From positions 1-64,000 of the forward strand of contig JALJCO010001348.1 in assembly GCA_023101725.1 (NCBI GenBank): a stretch of 64,000 nucleotides of DNA. Reading direction: 5' to 3'. Positions within the stretch are counted from its first letter, which is position 1; every line of letters begins with the position of its first letter. Of this stretch, positions 50,901-63,700 are shown one piece after another. The position numbers and the translations under genes are program-made. The notes below the pieces were generated by a model that ran no database searches, was not told where the DNA came from, and worked only from the letters and a program-made list of their open reading frames with translations. The stretch is from Atherinomorus stipes (lineage: Eukaryota > Chordata > Actinopteri > Atheriniformes > Atherinidae).

Positions 50901-53900
50901 CCCCACGACCCGCGGGTCCCCACGAAGACCTGCACCAGACCCCCACGACCCGCGGGTCCCAACAAAGACCTGCACCAGACCCCCACGACCCGCGAGTCCC
51001 CACATAGACCTGCACCAGACCCCCACGACCCGCGGGTCCCCACGAAGACCTGCACCAGATCCCCACGACTCGCGGGTCCCAACAAAGACCTGCACCAGAT
51101 CCCCACGACTCGCGGGTCCCCACATAGACCTGCACCAGACCCCCACGACCCGCGGGTCCCCACAAAGACCTGCACCAGACCCCCACGACCCGCGAGTCCC
51201 CACAAAGACCTGCACCAGATCCCCACGACTCGCGGGTCCCCACGAAGACCTGCACCAGATCCCCACGACCCGCGGGTCCCAACAAAGACCTGCACCAGAT
51301 CCCCACGACCCGCGAGTCCCCACATAGACCTGCACCAGAACCAGATCCACGACCCGCGGGTCCCCACGAAGACCTGCACCAGAACCAGATCCACGACCCG
51401 CGGGTCCCCACGAAGACCTGCACCAGAACCAGATCCACGACCCGCGGGTCCCCACAAAGACCTGCACCAGAACCAGATCCACGACCCGCGGGTCCCCACA
51501 AAGACCTGCACCAGAACCAGATCCACGACCCGCGGGTCCCCACGAAGACCTGCACCAGATCCCCACGACCCGCGGGTCCCAACAAAGACCTGCACCAGAC
51601 CCCCACGACCCGCGGGTCCCCACGAAGACCTGCACCAGACCCCCACGACCCGCGGGTCCCAACAAAGACCTGCACCAGACCCCCACGACCCGCGAGTCCC
51701 CACATAGACCTGCACCAGACCCCCACGACCCGCGGGTCCCCACAAAGACCTGCACCAGATCCCCACGACCCGCGTGTCCCCACAAAGACCTGCACCAGAT
51801 CCCCACGACCCGCGTGTCCCCACAAAGACCTGCACCAGATCCCCACGACCCGCGTGTCCCCACATAGACCTGCACCAGATCCCCACGACCCACGTGTCCC
51901 CACAAAGACCTGCACCAGATCCCCACGACCCGCGTGTCCCCACAAAGACCTGCACCAGATCCCCACGACCCGCGTGTCCCCACATAGACCTGCACCAGAC
52001 CCCCACGACCCGAGTGTCCCCACAAAGACCTGCACCAGATCCCCACGACCCGCGGGTCCCCACAAAGACCTGCACCAGATCCCCACGACCCGCGGGTCCC
52101 AACAAAGACCTGCACCAGATCCCCACGACCCGCGGGTCCCCACGAAGACCTGCACCAGACCCCCGACCCGCAGGTCCCAACAAAGACCTGCACCAGATCC
52201 CCACGACCCGCGGGTCCCCACAAAGACCTGCACCAGACCCCCACGACCCGCGGGTCCCAACAAAGACCTGCACCAGACCCCCCGACCCGCGAGTCCCCAC
52301 ATAGACCTGCCCCAGATCCCCACGACCCGCGGGTCCCCATGAAGACCTGCACCAGATCCCCACGACCCGCGGGTCCCCACAAAGACCTGCACCAGATCCC
52401 CACGACCCGCGGGTCCCCACAAAGACCTGCACCAGATCCCCACGACCCGCGGGTCCCCACAAAGACCTGCACCAGATCCCCACGACCCGCGAGTCCCCAC
52501 AAAGACCTGCACCAGATCCCCACGACTCGCGGGTCCCCACACAGACCTGCACCAGATCCCCGACTCGCGGGTCCCAACAAAGACCTGCACCAGATCCCCA
52601 CGACTCGCGGGTCCCCACAAAGACCTGCACCAGACCCCCACGACCCGCGGGTCCCCACAAAGACCTGCACCAGACCCCCACGACCCGCGAGTCCCCACAA
52701 AGACCTGCACCAGATCCCCACGACTCGCGGGTCCCCACATAGACCTGCACCAGACCCCCACGACCCGCGAGTCCCCACAAAGACCTGCACCAGATCCCCA
52801 CGACTCGCGGGTCCCCACGAAGACCTGCACCAGATCCCCACGACCCGCGGGTCCCCACAAAGACCTGCACCAGATCCCCACGACCCGCGAGTCCCCACAT
52901 AGACCTGCACCAGAACCAGATCCACGACCCGCGGGTCCCCACGAAGACCTGCACCAGAACCAGATCCACGACCCGCGGGTCCCCACGAAGACCTGCACCA
53001 GAACCAGATCCACGACCCGCGGGTCCCCACAAAGACCTGCACCAGAACCAGATCCACGACCCGCGGGTCCCCACAAAGACCTGCACCAGAACCAGATCCA
53101 CGACCCGCGGGTCCCCACGAAGACCTGCACCAGAACCAGATCCACGACCCGGGGGTCCCCACAAAGACCTGCACCAGAACCAGATCCACGACCCGCGGGT
53201 CCCCACGAAGACCTGCACCAGAACCAGATCCACGACCCGCGGGTCCCCACGAAGACCTGCACCAGAACCAGATCCACGACCCGCGGGTCCCCACGAAGAC
53301 CTGCACCAGAACCAGATCCACGACCCGCGGGTCCCCACACAGACCTGCACCAGATCCCCACGACCCGCGGGTCCCCACAAAGACCTGCACCAGATCCCCA
53401 CAAAGACCTGCACCAGATCCCCACGACCCGCGGGTCCCCACAAAGACCTGCACCAGATCCCCACGACCCGCAGGTCCCCACATAGACCTGCACCAGATCC
53501 CCACGACCCGCAGGTCCCCACATAGACCTGCACCAGACCCCCACGACCCGCAGGTCCCCACGACCCGCAGGTCCCCACAAAGACCTGCACCAGATCCCCA
53601 CGACCCACGTGTCCCCACAAAGACCTGCACCAGATCCCCACGACCCGCGTGTCCCCACATAGACCTGCACCAGATCCCCACGACCCACGTGTCCCCACAA
53701 AGACCTGCACCAGACCCCCACGACCCGCGGGTCCCCACGAAGACCTGCACCAGACCCCCACGACCCGCGGGTCCCCACGAAGACCTGCACCAGATCCCCA
53801 CGACCCGCGGGTCCCCACGAAGACCTGCACCAGACCCCCACGACCCGCGGGTCCCCACGAAGACCTGCACCAGACCCCCACGACCCGCGGGTCCCAACAA

Positions 53901-54790
53901 AGACCTGCACCAGACCCCCCACGACCCGCGGGTCCCAACAAAGACCTGCACCAGATCCCCACGACCCGCGGGTCCCCACGAAGACCTGCACCAGACCCCC
54001 ACGACCCGCGGGTCCCAACAAAGACCTGCACCAGACCCCCACGACCCGCGAGTCCCCACATAGACCTGCACCAGACCCCCACGACCCGCGGGTCCCCACG
54101 AAGACCTGCACCAGATCCCCACGACTCGCGGGTCCCAACAAAGACCTGCACCAGACCCCCACGACCCGCGAGTCCCAACAAAGACCTGCACCAGATCCCC
54201 ACGACTCGCGGGTCCCAACAAAGACCTGCACCAGATCCCCACGACTCGCGGGTCCCAACAAAGACCTGCACCAGATCCCCACGACTCGCGGGTCCCCACA
54301 TAGACCTGCACCAGACCCCCACGACCCGCGGGTCCCCACAAAGACCTGCACCAGACCCCCACGACCCGCGAGTCCCCACAAAGACCTGCACCAGATCCCC
54401 ACGACTCGCGGGTCCCCACACAGACCTGCACCAGATCCCCACGACTCGCGGGTCCCAACAAAGACCTGCACCAGATCCCCACGACTCGCGGGTCCCCACA
54501 TAGACCTGCACCAGACCCCCACGACCCGCGGGTCCCCACAAAGACCTGCACCAGACCCCCACGACCCGCGGGTCCCCACAAAGACCTGCACCAGATCCCC
54601 ACGACTCGCGGGTCCCCACGAAGACCTGCACCAGATCCCCACGACCCGCGGGTCCCAACAAAGACCTGCACCAGATCCCCACGACTCGCGGGTCCCAACA
54701 AAGACCTGCACCAGACCCCCACGACCCGCGAGATCAACACGAAAACCTGCACCAGATCCCCACGACCCGCGAGATCAACACGAAAACCTG
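47925..54790. repeat. 6.9-kb minisatellite of mixed 40- and 44-bp units, about 165 copies
   Basis: The 40-bp unit is gacccgcgggtccccacaaa plus gacctgcaccagatccccac. The 44-bp form has accagaaccagatccac instead of accagatccccac. 44-bp units cluster at about 48.66-49.44, 51.33-51.54 and 52.90-53.34 kb. Common variants are caggtc, cgtgtc, cgagtc and gactcg in the gacccgcgggtc palindrome, and caaaga/cgaaga/cataga. Edge units at 54720-54790 are degenerate. The minus strand lacks stops over thousands of bases in all frames, a repeat artefact. Confidence 0.97.
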
Positions 54791-55187
54791 CACCACAGTC
54801 CTGGTGACCCCTGAGTGACCATGACAACCTGATGACCAGATTTTCCTGGTTTATGAATATCTACAACCTTCATTTGGCATTTTACAGTCTCAGCTGTCCT
54901 GGTTCAGACTGGTTCTGGAACAAAGTGGAACTGGTCCAGACTGGTTCAGACTGGTTCTGGAACAAAGTGGAACTGGTCCAGACTGGCTTTTCCAGGAACT
55001 GGTGAATAATGACTCAGGACAACATGATTCAGGAGTTCCTGAAACCTCAGAAGCTCGGTACTGAACCCGGTCTCCCCGAGACCAGCTGGACTTATACAGA
55101 ATTTAAAGGGAGACGTGGTAGAGGACGAAGGACAGAGCAGAACCACCACACTGGCTCCTCTGATCCAGGTCCAGGAGTCAACAGGTA
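54791..55187. other. single-copy spacer, no gene seen
   Basis: Contains a tandem duplication of an about 47-bp cagactggttctggaacaaa block (54907-54985). No splice-supported coding sequence. Confidence 0.5.
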
Positions 55188-55502
55188 CAGGTACTACCCA
55201 AAAAATTAGAATATTGTGAAAAAGTTCTTGTATTTCAATAATTCAATTTAAAAGGTGAAATTTACATATTTTTTAGATAAATAATATCCAAATCAATATA
55301 CTTTAAGCTTTTATTTGTTTTGATGTTGCTGATTAGAAGTTGCAGCTTAAGAAAACCTCAAATTCTAAAATTTAAAAAATTTGAATATTGCATGAAATAA
55401 ATTATAAAAGGATTTTAAATACAAAAATATGCATCCTCCTGCAGTAAAATCTTGTATCTGTACTTAGTACTTAGTTTGATCCTTTTGCATGAATGACTCC
55501 TT

Positions 55503-55891
55503 AACCCGGCGTGGCATGGATGCTAGCAGCTTTAACCCGGCGTGGCATGGATGCTAGCAGCTTTAACCCGGCGTGGCATGTATGCTAGCAGCTTTAACCC
55601 GGCGTGGCATGTATGCTAGCAGCTTTAACCCGGCGTGGCATGTATGCTAGCAGCTTTAACCCGGCGTGGCATGGATGCTAGCAGCTTTAACCCGGCGTGG
55701 CATGGATGCTAGCAGCTTTAACCCGGCGTGGCATGGATGCTAGCAGCTTTAACCCGGCGTGGCATGTATGCTAGCAGCTTTAACCCGGCGTGGCATGTAT
55801 GCTAGCAGCTTTATCCCGGCGTGGCATGTATGCTAGCAGCTTTAACCCGCCGTGGCATGTATGCTAGCAGCTTTAACCTGGCGTGGCATGG
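55503..55891. repeat. 31-bp array, left half (about 12 copies)
   Basis: Unit aacccggcgtggcatggatg plus ctagcagcttt, alternating catgga/catgta. It derives from Tc1 sequence and was split by the element at 55892-57173. Confidence 0.95.
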
Positions 55892-56412
55892 CATAGACAT
55901 CGATAGACCCAGCATTCGCGGGTTTGAGACGTGCCGACAGAGCGGCCATCTTGGGTCAGACCAGGCTGCCGTCAGAGTGAATGCGTGCCTGTTGAGGAAA
56001 GTGGTATTTCTCATGTTCAGACCTGCTTAACCCAGTGAATTTTCAGCCGATTTCTAGATAAATGGACTGACTGAAAATGCCACCCTTTTACGGGCTGCAC
56101 AGGACTATTTGACTGAATTAAAGGATTGCATAACTTTATATATGACATTTTGTTTATGTATTGACAGTGGCAAACCTGCAAAGCAACTCCACTTTTCTTC
56201 AAATAGAGGAATATAAACCATATATAGGGTTCAGGTTCGCTGTAGGACGGAGAGATACAGAAATTCATTCCTGCCAGCAGCCATCACCTTAAAGAACAAG
56301 GCTGACTGACTTATTATTGTTATATCATTTCATATAAATGTTGTATTAATTTTTTTAAAAAAAGTGAGCTTTTCCAAATGCTGAATTTCCCTTCTGGGAT
56401 GAATAAAGTATT

Positions 56413-56452
<40 letters not shown>

Positions 56453-57173
56453 TGTGTGTGTGTTTTTTAATTCTTTTATTGTGTTATTAAAACACTATAA
56501 GCCTGACACAACAATAAAATGTAATTAATTAATAAATCAGTTAATGATCAAGTAATTCATTCACATTTATTAATAATTCATTCATAATGTGTTAATTAAT
56601 CCATTGATTATTAATTTATTGAGTAATTAGTTAATTTATTAATATTCATTAATAATATTCACTTATTAATTAAGAATGGATGAATTAATCATTCACTCAT
56701 TTATTCTAAACTTTGTTAAGAATGTACACTAAATACATAGTAATACAAAAGAGTATGGGCATTACAAAGGGAAAAGGAAAGAAAAAGTAAATAAATAAAA
56801 TCCAGTGTCAGAACTTTGCATAAAAGTGATTCCAGAACTCTGAATCCAGTTTGAATCAAGTGAATAAAGTTTGACTTTGTTCACTTGAGTTTAAATTGTT
56901 TTTGTTCTAAATAAATAAATGTTTTCCAAATAAAGTTTTTTTTCCAGTTTGTCTTGGTTATTGAAATGGTAGAGTCATTTAAGTGTTCATTGTGAAATTT
57001 TATTTCATTTTTTAATTGTCTTACATGTGATTAATCTGAGATCTGAGGAGCCTCCCATTCATTCTGACAGCAGCCGTCTGACCTGTGGTCTGACCCAAGA
57101 TGGCCGCCCGATAGGCACGTCAGCCTAGCGGCCAGCAGCGTCCAATGGGGTGTCTACGTATATGATGTCTATG
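55892..57173. mobile_element. 1.28-kb DNA transposon inserted in the 31-bp array
   Basis: Ends catagacatc and gatgtctatg are inverted. Subterminal gcggccatcttgggtcagac at 55942 pairs with its complement gtctgacccaagatggccgc near 57090-57109. Flanks tggcatgg (55884-55891) and tggcatgt (57174-57181) form an 8-bp duplication with one mismatch. The interior is AT-rich, with an (AT)n tract at 56416-56448. No transposase seen. Confidence 0.82.
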
Positions 57174-57658
57174 TGGCATGTATGCTAGCAGCTTTATCCC
57201 GGCGTGGCATGTATGCTAGCAGCTTTAACCCGGCGTGGCATGGATGCTAGCAGCTTTAACCCGGCGTGGCATGGATGCTAGCAGCTTTAACCCGGCGTGG
57301 CATGGATGCTAGCAGCTTTAACCCGGCGTGGCATGGATGCTAGCAGCTTTAACCCGGCGTGGCATGGATGCTAGCAGCTTTAACCCGGCGTGGCATGGAT
57401 GCTAGCAGCTTTAACCCGGCGTGGCATGGATGCTTGCAGCTTTAACCCGGCGTGGCATAGATGCTTGCAGCTTTAACCCGGCGTGGCATGGATGCTAGCA
57501 GCTTTAACCCGGCGTGGCATGGATGCTAGCAGCTTTAACCCGGCGTGGCATGGATGCTTGCAGCTTTAACCCGGCGTGGCATGGATGCTAGCAGCTTTAA
57601 CCCGGCGTGGCATGGATGCTAGCAGCTATAACCCGGCGTGGCATGGATGCTAGCAGCT
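57174..57658. repeat. 31-bp array, right half (about 16 copies)
   Basis: Continuation of the array at 55503, with some gcttgcag variants. It runs into the transposase region at 57659. Confidence 0.95.
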
Positions 57659-57782
57659 TGTGGCATATCTCAGCTGTTATGGAGACCAACATGCTTCAAT
57701 CACAGCCTTGAGCTCTTCTTTATTGTTTGCTCTCTTCCCGTTCAGCTTTCTCTGACGATGTCCCACATGTTTTCAATGGGGT

Positions 57783-58223
57783 TCAGGTCAGGTGGGTTTG
57801 CGGGCCAATCCAGCATGGTGATCCATGGTTGTTGAAGCAGGATTTTGTAGTTTTGGCAGTGTGGGCAGGTGCCAAGTCCTGCTGGAAGATGAAGTCTGCA
57901 CCCTCATACAGCTGGTCCACTGAAGCAAGCATGAAGGTCTCCAAAATGTCCTGGTAGACGGCTGCATTGATGCTGGACTTGATGAAGCTCACAGGTCCAT
58001 TCCTTATGAAGTCCTCCACACGTCTGAAAGGCCCTTTCCTGACCATCTTCTCCAGGCTGCTGTCAGCCCTCCGGCTTCTACACCGTTTTCTTCCACACTT
58101 CTTCCTTCCACTTAACTGTCCATTAATGTGCTTTGAGACACTCTGAGAACATCCAGCTTCTTTTCTATCACTTTTTGTGTCTTTCCACCTTGTGCAGGGA
58201 GTCAATGATGGTTTTCTGCACAA
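57783..58223 (-). pseudogene. Tc1 transposase remnant
   Basis: Reads INAAVYQDILETFMLASVDQ, then a short LYEGADFIF stretch and QQDLAPAHTAK, the catalytic-domain part of Tc1/mariner transposases including the second Asp. Past 57783 the frame is lost, although the DNA still shows the PPDLNPIENMWD-type block carrying the final acid. The N-terminal DNA-binding domain is missing or unrecognisable. Confidence 0.88.
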
Positions 58224-58575
58224 CCGTCAGATCAGCATCTTCCCCATGATTGTGGATTTTTCTAAACCAACACAGAGACTTTTTAAAGGCTCAGGGTACT
58301 TATGGAGGTGTTTGGATTACTGACCTGATTAGAATGTGACACTCTGAACCTGCAATACTGGAGCTTTTCACAATATTCTCATTTTTGGAGTTTTTTAATT
58401 TGAGGTTTTCTTAAGTTGCAACTTCTAATCAGCAACATCCAAACAAAGATAAGCTTGAAATATATTGATTTGCATATTATTTAGCTAAATAATATGCAAA
58501 TTGCACCTTTTACATTGAATTATAGAAATACAAGAACTTTTTCAGGATATTCTAAGTTTTTGGGTAGTACCTGTA

Positions 58576-58904
58576 CTTTCATAGGTGATGTGTGAGGACA
58601 TGCACAGCATGGACACAGAGCTGTCTAACGGAGACCAGGATGGGACAAAGACACAAATCAACGCTGCTTATTAATCTGAGGAGGAGTGGGACACCGTAGA
58701 GGTCTAGAGGACACCTGGACGCTGTTGGAAACCACCCTGAGCCTAGAAACCCCCTCTGAAACAGCAGGGAAACCCCAGCTGTAAAAATGACTCCAGATTC
58801 TGCCACTGGGGGGCGCTGCAGGCGTTCACATGGATGATTTTCATTCCGAAAGAGCTTTTAAACCAAAAGCAAGTCTGTATATTTGGGTCCATGTAAACCC
58901 AGCT
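58576..58904. other. single-copy spacer, nothing recognised
   Basis: No domain, tRNA-like or repeat structure that I can assign. Confidence 0.45.
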
Positions 58905-60602
58905 ACTGATAGTACAAGTACTACAGCTGGAGAGGTAGTACCACTGATAGTACAAGTACTCCAGCTGGAGAGGTAGTACCACTGATAGTACAAGTACTCC
59001 AGCTGGAGAGGTAGTACCACTGATAGTACAAGTACTCCAGCTGGAGAGGTAGTACCACTGATAGTACAAGTACTCAAGCTGGAGAGGTAGTACCACTGAT
59101 AGTACAAGTACTCCAGCTGGAGAGGTAGTACCACTGATAGTACAAGTACGCCAGCTGGAGAGGTAGTACCACTGATAGTACAAGTACTCCAGCTGGAGAG
59201 GTAGTACCACTGATAGTACAAGTACTCCAGCTGGAGAGGTAGTACAAGTACACCAGCTGGAGAGGTAGTACCACTGATAGTACAAGTACTACAGCTGGAG
59301 AGGTAGTACCACTGATAGTACAAGTACTCCAGCTGGAGAGGTAGTACCACTGATAGTACAAGTACTCCAGCTGGAGAGGTAGTACCACTGATAGTACAAG
59401 TAATCCAGCTGGAGAGGTAGTACCACTGATAGTACAAGTATTCCAGCTGGAGAGGTAGTACCACTGATAGCACAAGTACTACAGCTGGAGAGGTAGTACC
59501 ACTGATAGCACAAGTACTACAGCTGGAGAGGTAGTACCACTGATAGTACAGGTGCTCCAGCTGGAGAGGTAGTACCACTGATAGTACAAGTACTCCAGCT
59601 GGAGAGGTAGTACCACTGATAGCACAAGTACTACAGCTGGAGAGGTAGTACCACTGATAGCACAAGTGCTCCAGCTGGAGAGGTAGTACCACTGATAGTA
59701 CAAGTACTCCAGCTGGAGAGGTAGTACCACTGATAGTACAAGTATTCCAGCTGGAGAGGTAGTACCACTGATAGCACAAGTACTACAGCTGGAGAGGTAG
59801 TACCACTGATAGTACAAGTGCTCCAGCTGGAGAGGTAGTACCACTGATGGTACAAGTATTCCAGCTGGAGAGGTAGTACCACTGATAGTACAAGTACTCC
59901 AGCTGGAGAGGTAGTACCACTGATGGTACAAGTACTCCAGCTGGAGAGGTAGTACCACTGATAGTACAAGTACTACAGCTGGAGAGGTAGTACCACTGAT
60001 AGTACAAGTGCTCCAGCTGGAGAGGTAGTACCACTGATGGTACAAGTATTCCAGCTGGAGAGGTAGTACCACTGATAGTACAAGTGCTCCAGCTGGAGAG
60101 GTAGTACCACTGATAGTACAAGTACTCCAGCTGGAGAGGTAGTACCACTGATGGTACAAGTACTCCAGCTGGAGAGGTAGTACCACTGATAGTACAAGTG
60201 CTCCAGCTGGAGAGGTAGTACCACTGATGGTACAAGTACTCCAGCTGGAGAGGTAGTACCACTGATAGTACAAGTACTCCAGCTGGAGAGGTAGTACCAC
60301 TGATGGTACAAGTACTCCAGCTGGAGAGGTAGTACCACTGATAGTACAAGTACTCCAGCTGGAGAGGTAGTACCACTGATAGTACAAGTACTCCAGCTGG
60401 AGAGGTAGTACCACTGATAGTACAAGTACTCCAGCTGGAGAGGTAGTACCACTGATGGTACAAGTACTCCAGCTGGAGAGGTAGTACCACTGATAGTACA
60501 AGTGCTCCAGCTGGAGAGGTAGTACCACTGATAGTACAAGTACTCCAGCTGGAGAGGTAGTACCACTGATGGTACAAGTACTCCAGCTGGAGAGGTAGTA
60601 CC
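58905..60602. repeat. 38-bp minisatellite, about 44 copies
   Basis: Unit actgatagtacaagtactcc plus agctggagaggtagtacc. Variants: tagtac/tggtac/tagcac and tactcc/tgctcc/tattcc/tactac. Contains the palindrome ctccagctggag. One shortened copy is near 59242. Confidence 0.96.
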
Positions 60603-60702
60603 GGGTGGTCCAATCCGACTGAGGATGCAGAGATCCATGTTTCCACTTCCTGGTAGTTTAGGTAAACACAGCAGGTCTTAGCGGCTCGGGGGGGGGGGGG
60701 TG
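60603..60702. other. 100-bp spacer between two minisatellites
   Basis: Single copy; ends in a run of 12 G just before the 39-bp array. Confidence 0.7.
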
Positions 60703-63700
60703 ATGAAGATGTGATGGTATGGTAATGAGGAAGAGGAGGTGATGAAGATGTGATGGTATGGTAATGAGGAAGAGGAGGTGATGAAGATGTAACCGTATGG
60801 TAATGAGGAAGAGGAGGTGATGAAGATGTGATGGTATGGTAATGAGGAAGAGGAGGTGATGAAGATGTGATGGTATGGTAATGAGGAAGAGGAGGTGATG
60901 AAGATGTGATGGTATGGTAATGAGGAAGAGGAGGTGATGAAGATGTGATGGTATGGTAATGAGGAAGAGGAGGTGATGAAGATGTAACCGTATGGTAATG
61001 AGGAAGAGGAGGTGATGAAGATGTGATGGTATGGTAATGAGGAAGAGGAGGTGATGAAGATGTAACCGTATGGTAATGAGGAAGAGGAGGTGATGAAGAT
61101 GTGATGGTATGGTAATGAGGAAGGGAGGTGATGAAGATGTAACCGTATGGTAATGAGGAAGAGGAAGTGATGAAGACGTGATCGTATGGTAATGAGGAAG
61201 AGGAGGTGATGAAGATGTGATGGTATGGTAATGAGGAAGAGGAGGTGATGAAGATGTAACCGTATGGTAATGAGGAAGAGGAGGTGATGAAGATGTGATG
61301 GTATGGTAATGAGGAAGAGGAGGTGATGAAGATGTAACCGTATGGTAATGAGGAAGAGGAGGTGATGAAGATGTGATGGTATGGTAATGAGGAAGAGGAG
61401 GTGATGAAGATGTAACCGTATGGTAATGAGGAAGAGGAAGTGATGAAGATGTGATCGTATGGTAATGAGGAAGAGGAGGTGATGAAGATGTGATGGTATG
61501 GTAATGAGGAAGAGGAGGTGATGAAGATGTGATGGTATGGTAATGAGGAAGAGGAGGTGATGAAGATGTGATGGTATGGTAATGAGGAAGAGGAGGTGAT
61601 GAAGATGTAACCGTATGGTAATGAGGAAGAGGAGGTGATGAAGATGTGATGGTATGGTAATGAGGAAGAGGAGGTGATGAAGATGTAACCGTATGGTAAT
61701 GAGGAAGAGGAGGTGATGAAGATGTGATGGTATGGTAATGAGGGAAGAGGAGGTGATGAAGATGTAACCGTATGGTAATGAGGAAGAGGAGGTGATGAAG
61801 ATGTGATGGTATGGTAATGACGAAGAGGAGGTGATGAAGATGTAACCGTATGGTAATGAGGAAGAGGAAGTGATGAAGACGTGATCGTATGGTAATGAGG
61901 AAGAGGAGGTGATGAAGATGTGATGGTATGGTAATGAGGAAGAGGAGGTGATGAAGACGTGATCGTATGGTAATGAGGAAGAGGAGGTGATGAAGACCTG
62001 ATCATATGGTAATGAGGAAGAGGAGGTGATGAAGACCTGATCATATGGTAATGAGGAAGAGGAGGTGATGAAGACCTGATCATATGGTAATGAGGAAGAG
62101 GAGGTGATGAAGATGTGATGGTATGGTAATGAGGAAGAGGAGGTGATGAAGACCTGATCATATGGTAATGAGGAAGAGGAGGTGATGAAGACCTGATCAT
62201 ATGGTAATGAGGAAGAGGAGGTGATGAAGATGTGATGGTATGGTAATGAGGAAGAGGAGGTGATTAAGACGTGATCATATGGTAATGAGGAAGAGGAGGT
62301 GATGAAGACCTGATCATATGGTAATGAGGAAGAGGAGGTGATGAAGATGTGATGGTATGGTAATGAGGAAGAGGAGGTGATGAAGATGTGATCGTATGGT
62401 AATGAGGAAGAGGAGGTGATGAAGACCTGATCATACGGTAATGAGGAAGAGGAGGTGATGAAGATGTGATCGTATGGTAATGAGGAAGAGGAGGTGATGA
62501 AGACCTGATCATACGGTAATGAGGAAGAGGAGGTGATGAAGATGTGATCGTATGGTAATGAGGAAGAGGAGGTGATGAAGATGTGATCGTATGGTAATGA
62601 GGAAGAGGAGGTGATGAAGATGTGATCGTATGGTAATGAGGAAGAGGAGGTGATGAAGATGTGATCATATGGTAATGAGGATGAGGAGGTGATGAAGATG
62701 TGATCGTATGGTAATGAGGAAGAGGAGGTGATGAAGACCTGATCATACGGTAATGAGGAAGAGGAGGTGATGAAGATGTGATGGTATGGTAATGAGGAAG
62801 AGGAGGTGATGAAGATGTGATCGTATGGTAATGAGGAAGAGGAGGTGATGAAGACCTGATGATATGGTAATGAGGAAGAGGAGGTGATGAAGATGTGATG
62901 GTATGGTAATGAGGAAGAGGAGGTGATGAAGACCTGATCATATGGTAATGAGGAAGAGGAGGTGATGAAGATCTGATGGTATGGTAATGAGGAAGAGGAG
63001 GTGATGAAGATGTGATGGTATGGTAATGAGGAAGAGGAGGTGATGAAGATGTGATCATATGGTAATGAGGAAGAGGAGGTGATGAAGACCTGATCATACG
63101 GTAATGAGGAAGAGGAGGTGATGAAGATGTGATGGTATGGTAATGAGGAAGAGGAGGTGATGAAGACCTGATCGTATGGTAATGAGGAAGAGGAGGTGAT
63201 GAAGATGTGATCGTATGGTAATGAGGAAGAGGAGGTGATGAAGACCTGATCATACGGTAATGAGGAAGAGGAGGTGATGAAGATGTGATGGTATGGTAAT
63301 GAGGAAGAGGAGGTGATGAAGACCTGATCATACGGTAATGAGGAAGAGGAGGTGATGAAGACGTGATCGTATGGTAATGAGGAAGAGGAGGTGATGAAGA
63401 TGTGATCGTATGGTAATGAGGAAGAGGAGGTGATGAAGACGTGATCGTATGGTAATGAGGAAGAGGAGGTGATGAAGATGTGATCGTATGGTAATGAGGA
63501 AGAGGAGGTGATGAAGACCTGATCATACGGTAATGAGGAAGAGGAGGTGATGAAGATGTGATCATATGGTAATGAGGAAGAGCAGGTGATGAAGACCTGA
63601 TCATATGGTAATGAGGAAGAGGAGGTGATGAAGATGTGATGGTATGGTAATGAGGAAGAGGAGGTGATGAAGACCTGATCATACGGTAATGAGGAAGAGG

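Larger units (their letters stand above)
55188..58573 (-). mobile_element. Tc1/mariner transposon with internal expansions (3386 bp)
   Basis: Flanked by TA at 55186-55187 and 58574-58575. Ends caggtactacccaaaaaatt and its inverse aagtttttgggtagtacctg begin inverted repeats of roughly 200 bp. A transposase remnant is on the minus strand at 57783-58223. The element is far longer than a typical 1.2-1.6 kb Tc1 because of a 31-bp tandem array and an inserted 1.28-kb element. Confidence 0.92.

Noticed and set aside
47801..54711. Minus-strand reading frames of about 1800-2300 codons
   Set aside because: They are translations of the 40/44-bp minisatellite, open in all three frames at once, with no start or splice context. 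Not proteins.
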